Shown here piece by piece: positions 1 through 6,981 of a stretch of DNA of 10,119 nucleotides. Position 1 is the stretch's first letter; the number at the start of each line of letters is the position of its first letter. Origin of the DNA: RGDT01 sp964630925. Lineage in GTDB: Bacteria > Planctomycetota > Planctomycetia > Gemmatales > Gemmataceae. The notes beneath the pieces were generated by a model. The model searched no databases, was not told where the DNA came from, and worked only from the letters and a program-made list of their open reading frames with translations. Where the stretch lies: positions 1 to 10,119 of the forward strand of contig CAZVZK010000251.1 in the NCBI GenBank assembly GCA_964630925.1, written 5' to 3'. The position numbers and the translations under genes were made by a program.

Positions 1-2
1 GC

Positions 3-116
3 CACGCCAAGCCCGTCGACGAGCCCTCCGTGCTGACTCCGCAGAGCTGCGGCCGGCTTCTTCGTCTGGTATTTTCCCGCCCCCCCTGCGACAATGCCCA
101 CCCACCTCTTGATTGA
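3..116 (+). other. Left edge: possible C-terminal tail of an upstream gene
   Basis: The frame beginning at base 3 is open from the window edge to a TGA at 114-116. Its first eleven codons all end in G or C, as in the real genes of this window. The predicted tail starts HAKPVDEPSVLTPQ. The bias fades after about base 36 and no domain is recognisable. The frame starting at base 1 stops at 34-36. If the tail is real, it ends 37 nt before the peptidase start at 154 and would argue against the earlier ATG at 94. It could equally be untranslated leader. I see no convincing promoter here. Confidence 0.2.
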
Positions 117-137
117 CCCCCTCGGCCCGCTCATCTC

Positions 138-143
138 GAAGGG
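138..143 (+). promoter_or_regulatory. Shine-Dalgarno-like site supporting the start at 154
   Basis: The sequence GAAGGG lies 10 nt before the ATG at 154. The in-frame ATG at 94 is preceded by a C-rich stretch with no purine run. Starting at 154 also puts a clean signal peptide at the N-terminus, so this site decides between the two starts. Confidence 0.45.
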
Positions 144-153
144 TCTTCATACG

Positions 154-2001
154 ATGCCGACCATCGCGTTCCTCCTCGCCCTGGCCGGCGCGCCCGCCGT
201 CGTCGCCGCCCCCATGCCCGACCCCTCCCTCATCGCCCTCGCCGCCGCCTGCCCTGACGCCACCCTCCTCCTCGAATCCACACCCCTCGCCAAACACCAC
301 GAATCCGTCCTCGCCGGCCGCGACGTGCTACGCATCGACCCCGCCGGCCTGGAGAAGGCGTGGGCCGCCCTCCTGAAATTCGACTCCGCCGTCGTCTGCC
401 CCGCATCGCCGCGCCCACGCCTGTTGCAAGCCGCTGCCCTCGCCGCCGCGTTACGCGTCCCCCTGTGGGCCAGCAAGGGCACCCTCGTCGACGCCCACCG
501 CCTCACACGCTGGGCGAAGGCCAACGGCGTCAAACGCGTCCTCCGCGTCGGCGACGCCCCGGCCCCCGACGGCATCGTGTCGAAACACCTGGCCACTATC
601 CGCGACGTGGCCGACGCCCACGTCGCCCACCTCGCCTCAACGGGCAGGATCACCGCCGCCGTCGTCTGCAACCCGCACGACGAGAAGAAGGGCGACCTCT
701 CCCCCCTCGCGCCCTGGCTGGCCGCCCGACAGGGCGCCGCCCTCCTCCTCACCGACGCAAGGGGCGACCTGCCCGCCGCCCTCGCCTCCGCCGAGAAGAA
801 ACGCGCCCTCCGCCGCCTCGACTCCGTCACCATCCTCGCATCGCACGAGGCCATCCCCGTGCTGGAGCGCCCCAACCCCATCCCCGCCGACAAGGACAAG
901 CTCATCCAGATGGAGCCGTTGACCCCCTCGGGCACCGAGGCCGTCAGCTACGCCATCGGCCGCCTCTTCCACGCGGACCGGGCCGCCGTCCCCCTCATGC
1001 TCGCCCGCCAGGCCCTGGCGGCGGCCAAGACCGGCAAGCGCCGCGCCCTCGTCGCCAGCAACCCCGGCGGCGGCCTGCCTCTGCTCGAGACCTTCTCTCG
1101 CTGCACCGCCCGCGAGCTGGCCCACGCCGGCTACGAGGTCAAGGGCCTCTTCAACAAGGGCCTCGACGGCCCCGCCCTCCGCGAGGCCATGTGCGGCCCC
1201 GACCTCGTCCTGTGGGAGGGCCACCACAACACCCTCGTCAAGGAGTGGGGCTTCACCTCCTGGGACGAGCCCATGCCCCCCGCACTCGTCGTCCTGCAAT
1301 CCTGCCTCGCCCTCCAGGAGGAGAAGGTCCGCGGCCTGCTGACGCGCGGCGCCTACGCCGTCGTCGGCACCTCCACACGCACCTACTCCGGCTCCGGCGG
1401 CGCCTTCTCCCTCTCCTACCTCGCCGCCCTGGCCCAGGAGGGCCAGTCCCTCGGCGCCTCCCTCCGCCACGCCAAGAACTTCCTCGTCTGCTGCGCCATG
1501 CTCAAGGAGAAACGCCTCGGCGACGACGCCGAGAAGCTCGGCGCCAACCACCGCGCCGCCTGGGCCTTCTCCCTCTGGGGCGACCCCACCTTCACGCCCC
1601 CGCGTGCCTCCCCCCCAGGGGACATTGTCCGCCACCGCGTCGCCGGCAACAGCATCGTCGTCACCGCCCCCGAGAAGTGGCACGGGCAATTGAAGACCGC
1701 CAAGTATCAGACCGACATGCCGCCCAACGGGCGCCTCGCCGGCCTCGTCCGCCGGACCGACGGCGAGCCGGCCAACGTCGTCCCCCTCCTCTTCCGCGAG
1801 GTCGCCCTGCCCAGGGCCCCCGACGGCTGCGTCCCCAGGCTGACGGGCCGCCTGCCGTCCTCGCACTGGGTGTTCAACTGGGACGCCCGCCGCAAGGTCG
1901 GCTGGCTCCTCATCCTGCCCCGCGCCGCCGACCGCGGCGAGCTGCGCTTCCGCGTCGAGTGGGCAGACCCCGTGGAACGCCGCGCCGCCGCCCGCCCGTG
2001 A
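154..2001 (+). CDS. Secreted C25-like (gingipain-type, clan CD) cysteine peptidase
   Basis: The start at 154 gives 615 aa beginning with a signal peptide (MPTIAFLLALAGAPAVVA, cleavage near residue 18-19); an in-frame ATG at 94 would add 20 residues and bury it. Residues about 78-132 and 183-230 alternate hydrophobic strands and Ala-rich helices, loosely like cell-wall-binding repeat 2 modules. Residues about 295-482 resemble the caspase-like fold of peptidase family C25: a strand ending in GHH (His357/His358), a strand ending in LQSC (Cys384), a GA-AVVGTS strand, a G-SLGASLRHAK helix and a closing LWGDPTF motif (475-480). His and Cys are the expected catalytic dyad, so activity is plausible. 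The C-terminal ~115 residues look like a beta-rich domain and there is no membrane anchor, so I infer a periplasmic or exported enzyme. It lies 52 nt upstream of the transglutaminase-7TM gene. CHAT or another clan CD family is the main alternative. Confidence 0.72.
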   Translation: MPTIAFLLALAGAPAVVAAPMPDPSLIALAAACPDATLLLESTPLAKHHESVLAGRDVLRIDPAGLEKAWAALLKFDSAVVCPASPRPRLLQAAALAAALRVPLWASKGTLVDAHRLTRWAKANGVKRVLRVGDAPAPDGIVSKHLATIRDVADAHVAHLASTGRITAAVVCNPHDEKKGDLSPLAPWLAARQGAALLLTDARGDLPAALASAEKKRALRRLDSVTILASHEAIPVLERPNPIPADKDKLIQMEPLTPSGTEAVSYAIGRLFHADRAAVPLMLARQALAAAKTGKRRALVASNPGGGLPLLETFSRCTARELAHAGYEVKGLFNKGLDGPALREAMCGPDLVLWEGHHNTLVKEWGFTSWDEPMPPALVVLQSCLALQEEKVRGLLTRGAYAVVGTSTRTYSGSGGAFSLSYLAALAQEGQSLGASLRHAKNFLVCCAMLKEKRLGDDAEKLGANHRAAWAFSLWGDPTFTPPRASPPGDIVRHRVAGNSIVVTAPEKWHGQLKTAKYQTDMPPNGRLAGLVRRTDGEPANVVPLLFREVALPRAPDGCVPRLTGRLPSSHWVFNWDARRKVGWLLILPRAADRGELRFRVEWADPVERRAAARP

Positions 2002-2053
2002 TGATCCGGACGCCTCCGTCCCACCGACCGACACGGAACAGAGAGAGATCCGC

Positions 2054-3667
2054 ATGTCCCGCTCGACGCTCTGCCTCGCCACCGCCCTGCTCCTCGCCGC
2101 CGCCTCCGCCGGCGTGATGGCCGCCCGCTGCCGCGTCCTCGGCGACGAGGTCGCGCGGCCCGTCGGCCCCGGCTCGTGGCGTGTCGCCCTCGTCGTCCGC
2201 GGCACCAGCGAGGGCAACGCCCGCGTCTGGGGCCCCACTCCCCTCAACCTCGGACGCCAGCAGCTCATCGAGGAGCTGTTCTCCGGCGACGGGGTGTCGG
2301 CCAGGACGCCCGATGAACGCAACCTCCTCCGCCGCCGCGCCGTCTGGTCCGGCCGGGCCGGCGCCGGCGAGGCGTTCGAGGCCCGCGCCGAGTTCCTCGT
2401 CGGCCTTCGCCTGGGCCGCGCCGCCACCCCCGGCAAGGCCGCCGCCGCCGAGGCCGCGCCCCCCGAGCCCGGCGAACATATGGGTGACGAGACGCTCATC
2501 GAGTCCAGCCACCAGGAGCTGAGCGACGCCGCCAACGCCCTCGCCGACGCCAAATCCGGGCAGCTCGACACCGCCCGCGCCCTGTTCCGCTTCGTCGAGA
2601 AGAGCGTCCGCCACGAGCCGGACCTCGACGGCGCCGCCGGCGCACGCGCCTGCCTCAAACGCCGCGCCGGCGGACGCGAGGCCCGCGCCCGCCTCCTCGT
2701 CGCCCTCCTCCGCAACCGCGCCATCCCCGCCCGCGTCGTCAAGGGCCTGGCCCTGGGCAAGGGCGCCGAGCAGACCCCCCACGCCTGGGCCGAGGCCCAC
2801 GTCAACGGCCACTGGATGCCCATGTGCCCCTACCACGGCGCCTTCGGCAAGGTGCCCTCGACGTACCTCGTCCTCGGCCACGGCGACCGCCCCCTCGTCA
2901 CCGCCCGCCGGGTCGCCGGCCTGCAATACGCCTTCACCGCCGAGAAGCTCAACCGCGACGAGGCCGCCGGCCCCGAGTCGGTGTGGAAGCGTGGCTTCAA
3001 GAGGATGTCCCTCTTCCAGCTCCCCCAGGCCGACCGCCACCTCGTCGAGGTGCTCCTCCTCCTCCCCCTGGCCGCCCTCATCATCTGCGTCTTCCGCAAC
3101 GTGGTCGGCCTGACGAGCTTCGGCCTGTTCACCCCCGCCCTGATCGGCCTGGCCTTCCACGACGTCAACAGCCTGCCGGGCCTGGTGGTCTTCCTCCTCA
3201 TCCTGATGGCCGGGTGGATGATGCGCCGCGTCCTCGACGGCTACCACCTCCTCCAGGTCCCGCGCGTCGCCCTCATGCTCACGCTCATCCTCAGCTTCCT
3301 CATCGCCCTCGTCGTCGCGTCCAATCAGCTCGGCCTGATGACCACACGCTACATCTCCCTGTTCCCCATGGTCATCCTCACCGGCATGGTCGAACGCTTC
3401 TGGACCGTCGAGACCGAGGACGGCACCGCCGCTTCGTTCAAGACCCTCGCCCAGACCATGCTCATGTCCGTGGTCATCGCTCTGGTGATCGGCAGGCCCT
3501 CGGTGGTCCGCCACATGTTCTGCTTCCCCGAGACGCTCGGCCTGGTGATGGCCGCCATGCTCCTGATCGGGCGCTACACCGGCTACCGTCTGATGGAGCT
3601 GTGGCGCTTCCGCGACTTCCTGCGTCGCGAGGAGGAGCCCGTCGGCTACACGACGACGGCCGCGTGA
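2054..3667 (+). CDS. Inactive transglutaminase fused to 7TM domain (UUP1-like)
   Basis: This is a 537-aa membrane protein. It has an N-terminal signal or anchor helix (1-23), an extracytoplasmic region with a transglutaminase-like core (about 160-275), and seven predicted helices at about 328-347, 350-368, 373-391, 403-423, 433-449, 466-483 and 492-510. It matches the family described as inactive transglutaminase fused to seven transmembrane helices (Pfam Transglut_i_TM plus 7TM_transglut). Conserved stretches are LTSFGLFTPALIGLAF (353-368), FPMVILTGMVER (437-448) and LIGRYTGYRLMELWRFR (504-520). In the core, the helix RLLVALLR and IPARVV are typical, but the catalytic Cys position holds Arg208 and the Asp position holds Cys258; only His243 (HAWAE) remains. 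The family is thought to bind rather than cross-link peptides. GAGAGAG lies just upstream of the ATG. The ATP-grasp gene follows after 43 nt, the usual partner order. Confidence 0.93.
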   Translation: MSRSTLCLATALLLAAASAGVMAARCRVLGDEVARPVGPGSWRVALVVRGTSEGNARVWGPTPLNLGRQQLIEELFSGDGVSARTPDERNLLRRRAVWSGRAGAGEAFEARAEFLVGLRLGRAATPGKAAAAEAAPPEPGEHMGDETLIESSHQELSDAANALADAKSGQLDTARALFRFVEKSVRHEPDLDGAAGARACLKRRAGGREARARLLVALLRNRAIPARVVKGLALGKGAEQTPHAWAEAHVNGHWMPMCPYHGAFGKVPSTYLVLGHGDRPLVTARRVAGLQYAFTAEKLNRDEAAGPESVWKRGFKRMSLFQLPQADRHLVEVLLLLPLAALIICVFRNVVGLTSFGLFTPALIGLAFHDVNSLPGLVVFLLILMAGWMMRRVLDGYHLLQVPRVALMLTLILSFLIALVVASNQLGLMTTRYISLFPMVILTGMVERFWTVETEDGTAASFKTLAQTMLMSVVIALVIGRPSVVRHMFCFPETLGLVMAAMLLIGRYTGYRLMELWRFRDFLRREEEPVGYTTTAA

Positions 3668-3670
3668 TCC

Positions 3671-3696
3671 ATCCGCCCATCCGCCCCATACGCCCC
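3671..3696 (+). repeat. Three tandem copies of an 8-9 bp unit
   Basis: The units are ATCCGCCC, ATCCGCCCC and ATACGCCCC, followed by a partial AT. They fill most of the 43-nt spacer between the 7TM gene and the ATP-grasp gene, ending just before the Shine-Dalgarno-like TGAGG at 3698-3702. There is no dyad symmetry, so this is not a terminator. It may be replication slippage in a GC-rich spacer. Confidence 0.6.
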
Positions 3697-3710
3697 ATGA
3701 GGCCACGCCA

Positions 3711-4655
3711 ATGTTCTGGCTCTTTACCGCCGCGCGCCGCCTCGCCCGCCTGGGCATCCTGGGGATGAACCGGCGCAACGCCGAGTGCATCCTCGACCAC
3801 AACCCCCGCGCCAAATTCCCCATCGTGGACGACAAGTCCCGCATGCACCGCCTGTGCCGCGACATCGGCGTCCCCACCCCGCGCGTCTTCGCCGAGGTGT
3901 CGTCCTTCTCACAGCTCGCGAAGCTCCCCGCGCTGCTCGAAGGCCTGACCGACTTCGTCATCAAGCCGAACCGCGGGTCGGCGGGCCGCGGCGTCCTCGT
4001 CATCGCCGGACGCGACGGCGACGCCTTCCGCCGCCACAACGGCGACCCCCTGCGCCTCGACGACCTGCGGCAGCACATGTCGGACACCCTGTCGGGGATG
4101 TTCTCGCTGGGCGGACAGCCGGATTCGGCCATCGTGCAGCAGCGCGTCGAGCTGCACCCCGCCTTCGCCGCCATCTCGCACAAGGGCATCCCCGACGTGC
4201 GCGTCATCCTGTACAAGGACGAGCCGGCGATGGCGATGCTGCGCCTGCCGACGAAGGAGTCCGGCGGCCGCGCCAACCTGCACCAGGGCGGCATCGGGAC
4301 CGGCGTCGATCTGGAGACGGGCATCACCCACCACGCCGTCCAGCGTAACCGCCTGATCGAGATCCACCCCGACACCGGACGCCCCGTGGTCGGCGTGCGC
4401 GTCCCCGGCTGGCGCGACGTGCTGTCGCTGTCGCGCAAGGTCTCGAAGGCGGTCGGCCTCGGCTACATCGGCGTCGATGTCGTGATCGACGCGAACCACG
4501 GCCCGCTGCTGCTGGAGGCCAACGCCCGTCCGGGCCTGGCCATCCAGATCGCCAACGGCCGCGGCCTGCTGCCGCGCCTACGCGAGATCGACGAGATGCT
4601 GGCCCGCGTCCCGGAGGAGGTGGCGTTCCCACAGCGCGAGGCCGTGGCGGCGTGA
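3711..4655 (+). CDS. RimK-related ATP-grasp ligase (alpha-L-glutamate ligase-like)
   Basis: This 314-aa protein fits the alpha-L-glutamate-ligase-related ATP-grasp family (TIGR02291 type). Diagnostic stretches are LGILGMNRRNA (14-24), the NPR-PIVDDK region (31-42), the ATP-binding strand and loop FVIKPNRGSAGRG (82-94, Lys85), the SGMFSLGGQ block (128-136), IPDVRVI (160-166), AMLRLPT (175-181), ANLHQGGIGTGVD (188-200), and the metal-binding end GYIGVDVVID...LLLEANARPG, where Asp256, Glu269 and Asn271 coordinate Mg. Length and motifs look intact, so it should be an active cytoplasmic enzyme using ATP to join a carboxylate to an amine through an acyl phosphate. The acceptor and added residue are unknown; the glutamate in the family name is by homology to RimK. 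TGAGG 8 nt upstream of the ATG is a good ribosome site. It is probably co-transcribed with the two genes before it. Confidence 0.94.
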   Translation: MFWLFTAARRLARLGILGMNRRNAECILDHNPRAKFPIVDDKSRMHRLCRDIGVPTPRVFAEVSSFSQLAKLPALLEGLTDFVIKPNRGSAGRGVLVIAGRDGDAFRRHNGDPLRLDDLRQHMSDTLSGMFSLGGQPDSAIVQQRVELHPAFAAISHKGIPDVRVILYKDEPAMAMLRLPTKESGGRANLHQGGIGTGVDLETGITHHAVQRNRLIEIHPDTGRPVVGVRVPGWRDVLSLSRKVSKAVGLGYIGVDVVIDANHGPLLLEANARPGLAIQIANGRGLLPRLREIDEMLARVPEEVAFPQREAVAA

Positions 4656-4730
4656 ACGCCCGCGCTGACGCCACGAGGGCCATCGCATATCCTTGACCGG
4701 GCAGCACCATTCCGCCTTTGCCCAGCCGGC

Positions 4731-4735
4731 AGGGA
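4731..4735 (+). promoter_or_regulatory. Ribosome binding site selecting a TTG start at 4742
   Basis: AGGGA lies 6 nt before a TTG at 4742-4744, a normal spacing. The earlier in-frame TTG at 4718 has only pyrimidine-rich sequence upstream. The ATG at 4737 is in another frame that closes within about 250 bases. No in-frame ATG precedes the first membrane helix. Confidence 0.55.
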
Positions 4736-4741
4736 AATGCC

Positions 4742-6001
4742 TTGGCCCCTCCGCCTCCCCCCCTCGACGCCCACGGCCGCCGGCTCGTCCTCCTTGCCGG
4801 CTTCGGCGCGTGGATGCTGTCCGGCGTCCAGATGGGCTTCGGACCACTCCTCGCCCGGCCCTCCCTACGCGACCTCCTGTTCGCCGGTGCCACGGCCCTC
4901 TCCCCCGATCAGGAGTCCGTCGTCCTCCGCCTCATCGCCGCCCTCTTCGCCGCCTTCCTCCTCGGCGCGGCCTTCGGCGGCCTGATCTTCGGCTGGGCCG
5001 GCGACCGCTACGGCCGCGTCAACGCCCTCGCCGCCTCCGTCGCCTGCTTCTCGCTGTTCACCGCCGCCCAGGCCTTCGCCCAGACCCCCGGCCAGCTCAT
5101 CGCCCTCCGCTTCCTCGCCAGCCTCGGCATGGGCGGCACCTGGCCCAACGCCGTCGCCCTCGTCGGCGAGGCCTGGCCCGCCGCCTCCCGCCCCGTCCTC
5201 GCCGGCGTCATGGGCGCCGCCGCCAACGTCGGCATCCTCTTCGCCGCCGTCGCCGGCGGCGTCTTCGGCGTCGGCGTGCAGACCTGGCGCCTCACCTCGC
5301 TGCTCTCCGGCCTGCCCCTCCTCCTCGCCGCCGCCGTGCCCTTCAGCATACCCGAGTCGCCGCGCTGGCTCGCCGTCCGTCACGACGCGCCGGCGCCGCC
5401 GTCCGAATCCCTGTTCCGTCCGCCGCTGCTGTGGCGGACGCTCATCGGCATCCTCCTCGGCACGATCCCCCTTGTCGGGACGTGGTCGGCCGGCAAGTGG
5501 ATCATCCCGTGGGCCGGGACGGTCCTGGGCACCACCAGGGCCGCCGCGGTGACGCAGGCGTGGTGGGCGTCCGGCGCCGTCCTGGGCAGCCTGTTCGGCG
5601 GCTGGGTCGCCGACGCCGCCGGACGCCGGGCGACGTACTTCACCGTCTCACTCGTCACCCTGCTCGTCAACATCTCGCTGTACCGATTCCTCGTCCCGTC
5701 CGACGCATCCTTCTTGCCGGCGGTGTTCGGCCTGGGGCTGGTGGCGACGGTGTTCTACGGCTGGCTCCCCCTCTATCTCCCCGAGCTGTTCCCCACGCGG
5801 GTGCGGGCGACGGGGGCGGGGGTGGCGTTCAACTTCGGGCGCTTCGTCAGCGCCCCCGTGGTGCTCCTGGCCGCGATGCTGCTGGGCGAGCCGACGCCGG
5901 ACATCTACCCGCGTGTCGGCGAGGCGATGGCGTGGGTGTACGGGCTGGGGATGGTGGTCATCCTCTTCGCCCCGGACACCAGCAAGGAGATGGAGGGCTG
6001 A
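4742..6001 (+). CDS. MFS transporter, 12 TM, metabolite:H+ symporter/sugar-porter-like
   Basis: This is a 419-aa inner-membrane transporter read from TTG 4742; the TTG at 4718 would add 8 residues. Twelve hydrophobic helices can be counted, in two halves of six around a short central loop (residues about 206-227). The motif A signature GWAGDRYGR lies after helix 2 (84-92), with its partial copy GWVADAAGRR after helix 8. PESPRWL (204-210) follows helix 6 and PELFPTRVRATG (347-358) precedes helix 11. That combination is typical of the metabolite:H+ symporter, sugar-porter and SV2-like branches of the superfamily, and less so of drug efflux pumps. The substrate cannot be deduced. The dehydrogenase gene starts 4 nt after its stop, suggesting translational coupling and a shared pathway. 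The 86-nt spacer before it shows no clear terminator, so read-through from the ATP-grasp gene is possible. Confidence 0.88.
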   Translation: MAPPPPPLDAHGRRLVLLAGFGAWMLSGVQMGFGPLLARPSLRDLLFAGATALSPDQESVVLRLIAALFAAFLLGAAFGGLIFGWAGDRYGRVNALAASVACFSLFTAAQAFAQTPGQLIALRFLASLGMGGTWPNAVALVGEAWPAASRPVLAGVMGAAANVGILFAAVAGGVFGVGVQTWRLTSLLSGLPLLLAAAVPFSIPESPRWLAVRHDAPAPPSESLFRPPLLWRTLIGILLGTIPLVGTWSAGKWIIPWAGTVLGTTRAAAVTQAWWASGAVLGSLFGGWVADAAGRRATYFTVSLVTLLVNISLYRFLVPSDASFLPAVFGLGLVATVFYGWLPLYLPELFPTRVRATGAGVAFNFGRFVSAPVVLLAAMLLGEPTPDIYPRVGEAMAWVYGLGMVVILFAPDTSKEMEG

Positions 6002-6005
6002 CGCG

Positions 6006-6863
6006 ATGCAGACCACACCGGTGGGCGTGATCGGCCTGGGCCTCCTCGGCTCGGCCCTGGCCCAGCGTCTGATCGGCGCCGGGCACGAGGTCCTGGGCTA
6101 CGACACCGACCAGGCCCGCACTTTCCTCCTCGGCGCCCTCTCCGGCAAGGCCGCCGCCTCCGCACGCGACGTCTTCCGGTCCTGCACCCGCGTCGTCCTG
6201 TCGCTCCCCGACAGCCCCGCCGTGCAGGAGGTCGTCTACCGCAACGCCGACGTGTTCCTGCCCGGCCTTCTCCTCATCGACACCACCACCGGCGACCCGG
6301 AGCCGACGGCCCGCCTGGGCCGCGAGGTCAAGTCACGCGGCGGCCGCTACATCGACGCCACGGTCCTCGGCTCCAGCGAGCAGGCCCGCTCCGGCGACGT
6401 GCTGGTGATGTGCGGCGGCGACGGCGGCGACGTGGCCGCCGCCCGCGAGATCCTCGCCGCCTTCGCGCGGCAGGTCTACCACGCTGGGCCCCACGGCTCC
6501 GGCGCCCGCCTCAAGCTGGCCGTCAACCTCGTCCTCGGCCTGAACCGCGCCGTCCTGGCCGAGGGCCTGGCGTTCGCCCAACGCTGCGGGCTGGACCTGA
6601 ACGTGGTGACGGAGGTGCTGAAGGCCGGCGCCGCCTACTCGCGTGTCATGGACACCAAGGCGGAGAAGATGGTCACTCGCGACTTCACCCCCCAGGCCCG
6701 CCTGGCGCAACACCTCAAGGACGTGCGCCTCATCCTGGCCGAGGCCGGGCGTGCCGGCGCGAAGGTGCCGCTGAGCGAGGCCCACATGGGCCTGCTGGAG
6801 CGCGTCCTGCTCATGGGTGGCGGCGAGGAGGACAACAGCGCCGTGATCCGTGCGTATGACTGA
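6006..6863 (+). CDS. NAD(P)-dependent beta-hydroxyacid dehydrogenase (3-hydroxyisobutyrate dehydrogenase-like)
   Basis: This is a 285-aa protein of normal length for the family. The N-terminal Rossmann domain has VGVIGLGLLGS (6-16) with the GxGxxG dinucleotide-binding loop, then GYDTD (31-35), VVLSLPDS (63-70) and IDTTTGDP (91-98). The all-helical C-terminal domain has GSGARLKLAVN (164-174), where Lys170 is the expected catalytic lysine and Asn174 its partner, and HLKDVRL (236-242). It should oxidise a beta-hydroxyacid using NAD+ or NADP+, or reduce the corresponding semialdehyde. The residue after GYD is Thr, then Asp, so cofactor choice is unclear. The usual SGG in the substrate loop is replaced by LGSS (121-124), so the substrate may differ from hydroxyisobutyrate. 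GGAGG 8 nt upstream supports ATG 6006. The open frame extends further upstream but only inside the transporter gene. Confidence 0.88.
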   Translation: MQTTPVGVIGLGLLGSALAQRLIGAGHEVLGYDTDQARTFLLGALSGKAAASARDVFRSCTRVVLSLPDSPAVQEVVYRNADVFLPGLLLIDTTTGDPEPTARLGREVKSRGGRYIDATVLGSSEQARSGDVLVMCGGDGGDVAAAREILAAFARQVYHAGPHGSGARLKLAVNLVLGLNRAVLAEGLAFAQRCGLDLNVVTEVLKAGAAYSRVMDTKAEKMVTRDFTPQARLAQHLKDVRLILAEAGRAGAKVPLSEAHMGLLERVLLMGGGEEDNSAVIRAYD

Positions 6864-6869
6864 CGGATA

Positions 6870-6897
6870 GGGGTCAGGGGTCAGGGGTCAGGGGTCA
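6870..6897 (+). repeat. Heptamer array, left arm: 4 x GGGGTCA
   Basis: There are four exact, uninterrupted copies of GGGGTCA. A degenerate further copy (GGGGTCT) sits at 6935-6941 in the loop. Short tandem heptamers of this kind are known from cyanobacterial genomes as STRRs; similarity in kind, not identity, is what I can claim. Confidence 0.95.
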
Positions 6898-6981
6898 GTG
6901 AACAGCCAAGAAGAACAGCCAGTGATCGAGGGTCGGGGTCTTCTCTTGTCTTCACTTGGCTGTTCACTGGCTGTTTCTTAC

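Noticed and set aside
39..52. Palindrome CCGCAG-AG-CTGCGG as a terminator
   Set aside because: The two-base loop cannot form, the shortened 4-bp stem is weak, and the nearest T-run (74-77) is too far away.
94..153. Earlier ATG for the peptidase gene
   Set aside because: No ribosome site precedes it, and the extra 20 residues would bury an otherwise good signal peptide. I kept 154, though 94 cannot be excluded.
360..2117. Alternative + strand open frame overlapping the peptidase
   Set aside because: It is dominated by Arg and Pro, the usual product of a shifted frame in GC-rich coding DNA. The frame starting at 154 has a signal peptide and family motifs.
637..2823. Long minus-strand open frame (728 codons)
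   Set aside because: It is antisense to the peptidase and the transglutaminase-7TM gene, low in complexity, with no domain and no plausible start context.
1910..4438. Very long open frame on the minus strand (842 codons)
   Set aside because: It runs antisense to two well-recognised genes. Its translation is low-complexity (runs of Glu, Gly, Ala, Asp), as expected from the complement of GC3-rich codons.
4693..4698. TTGACC as a -35 promoter box before the transporter
   Set aside because: No acceptable -10 box lies 16-18 bases downstream. One hexamer in GC-rich DNA is not enough.
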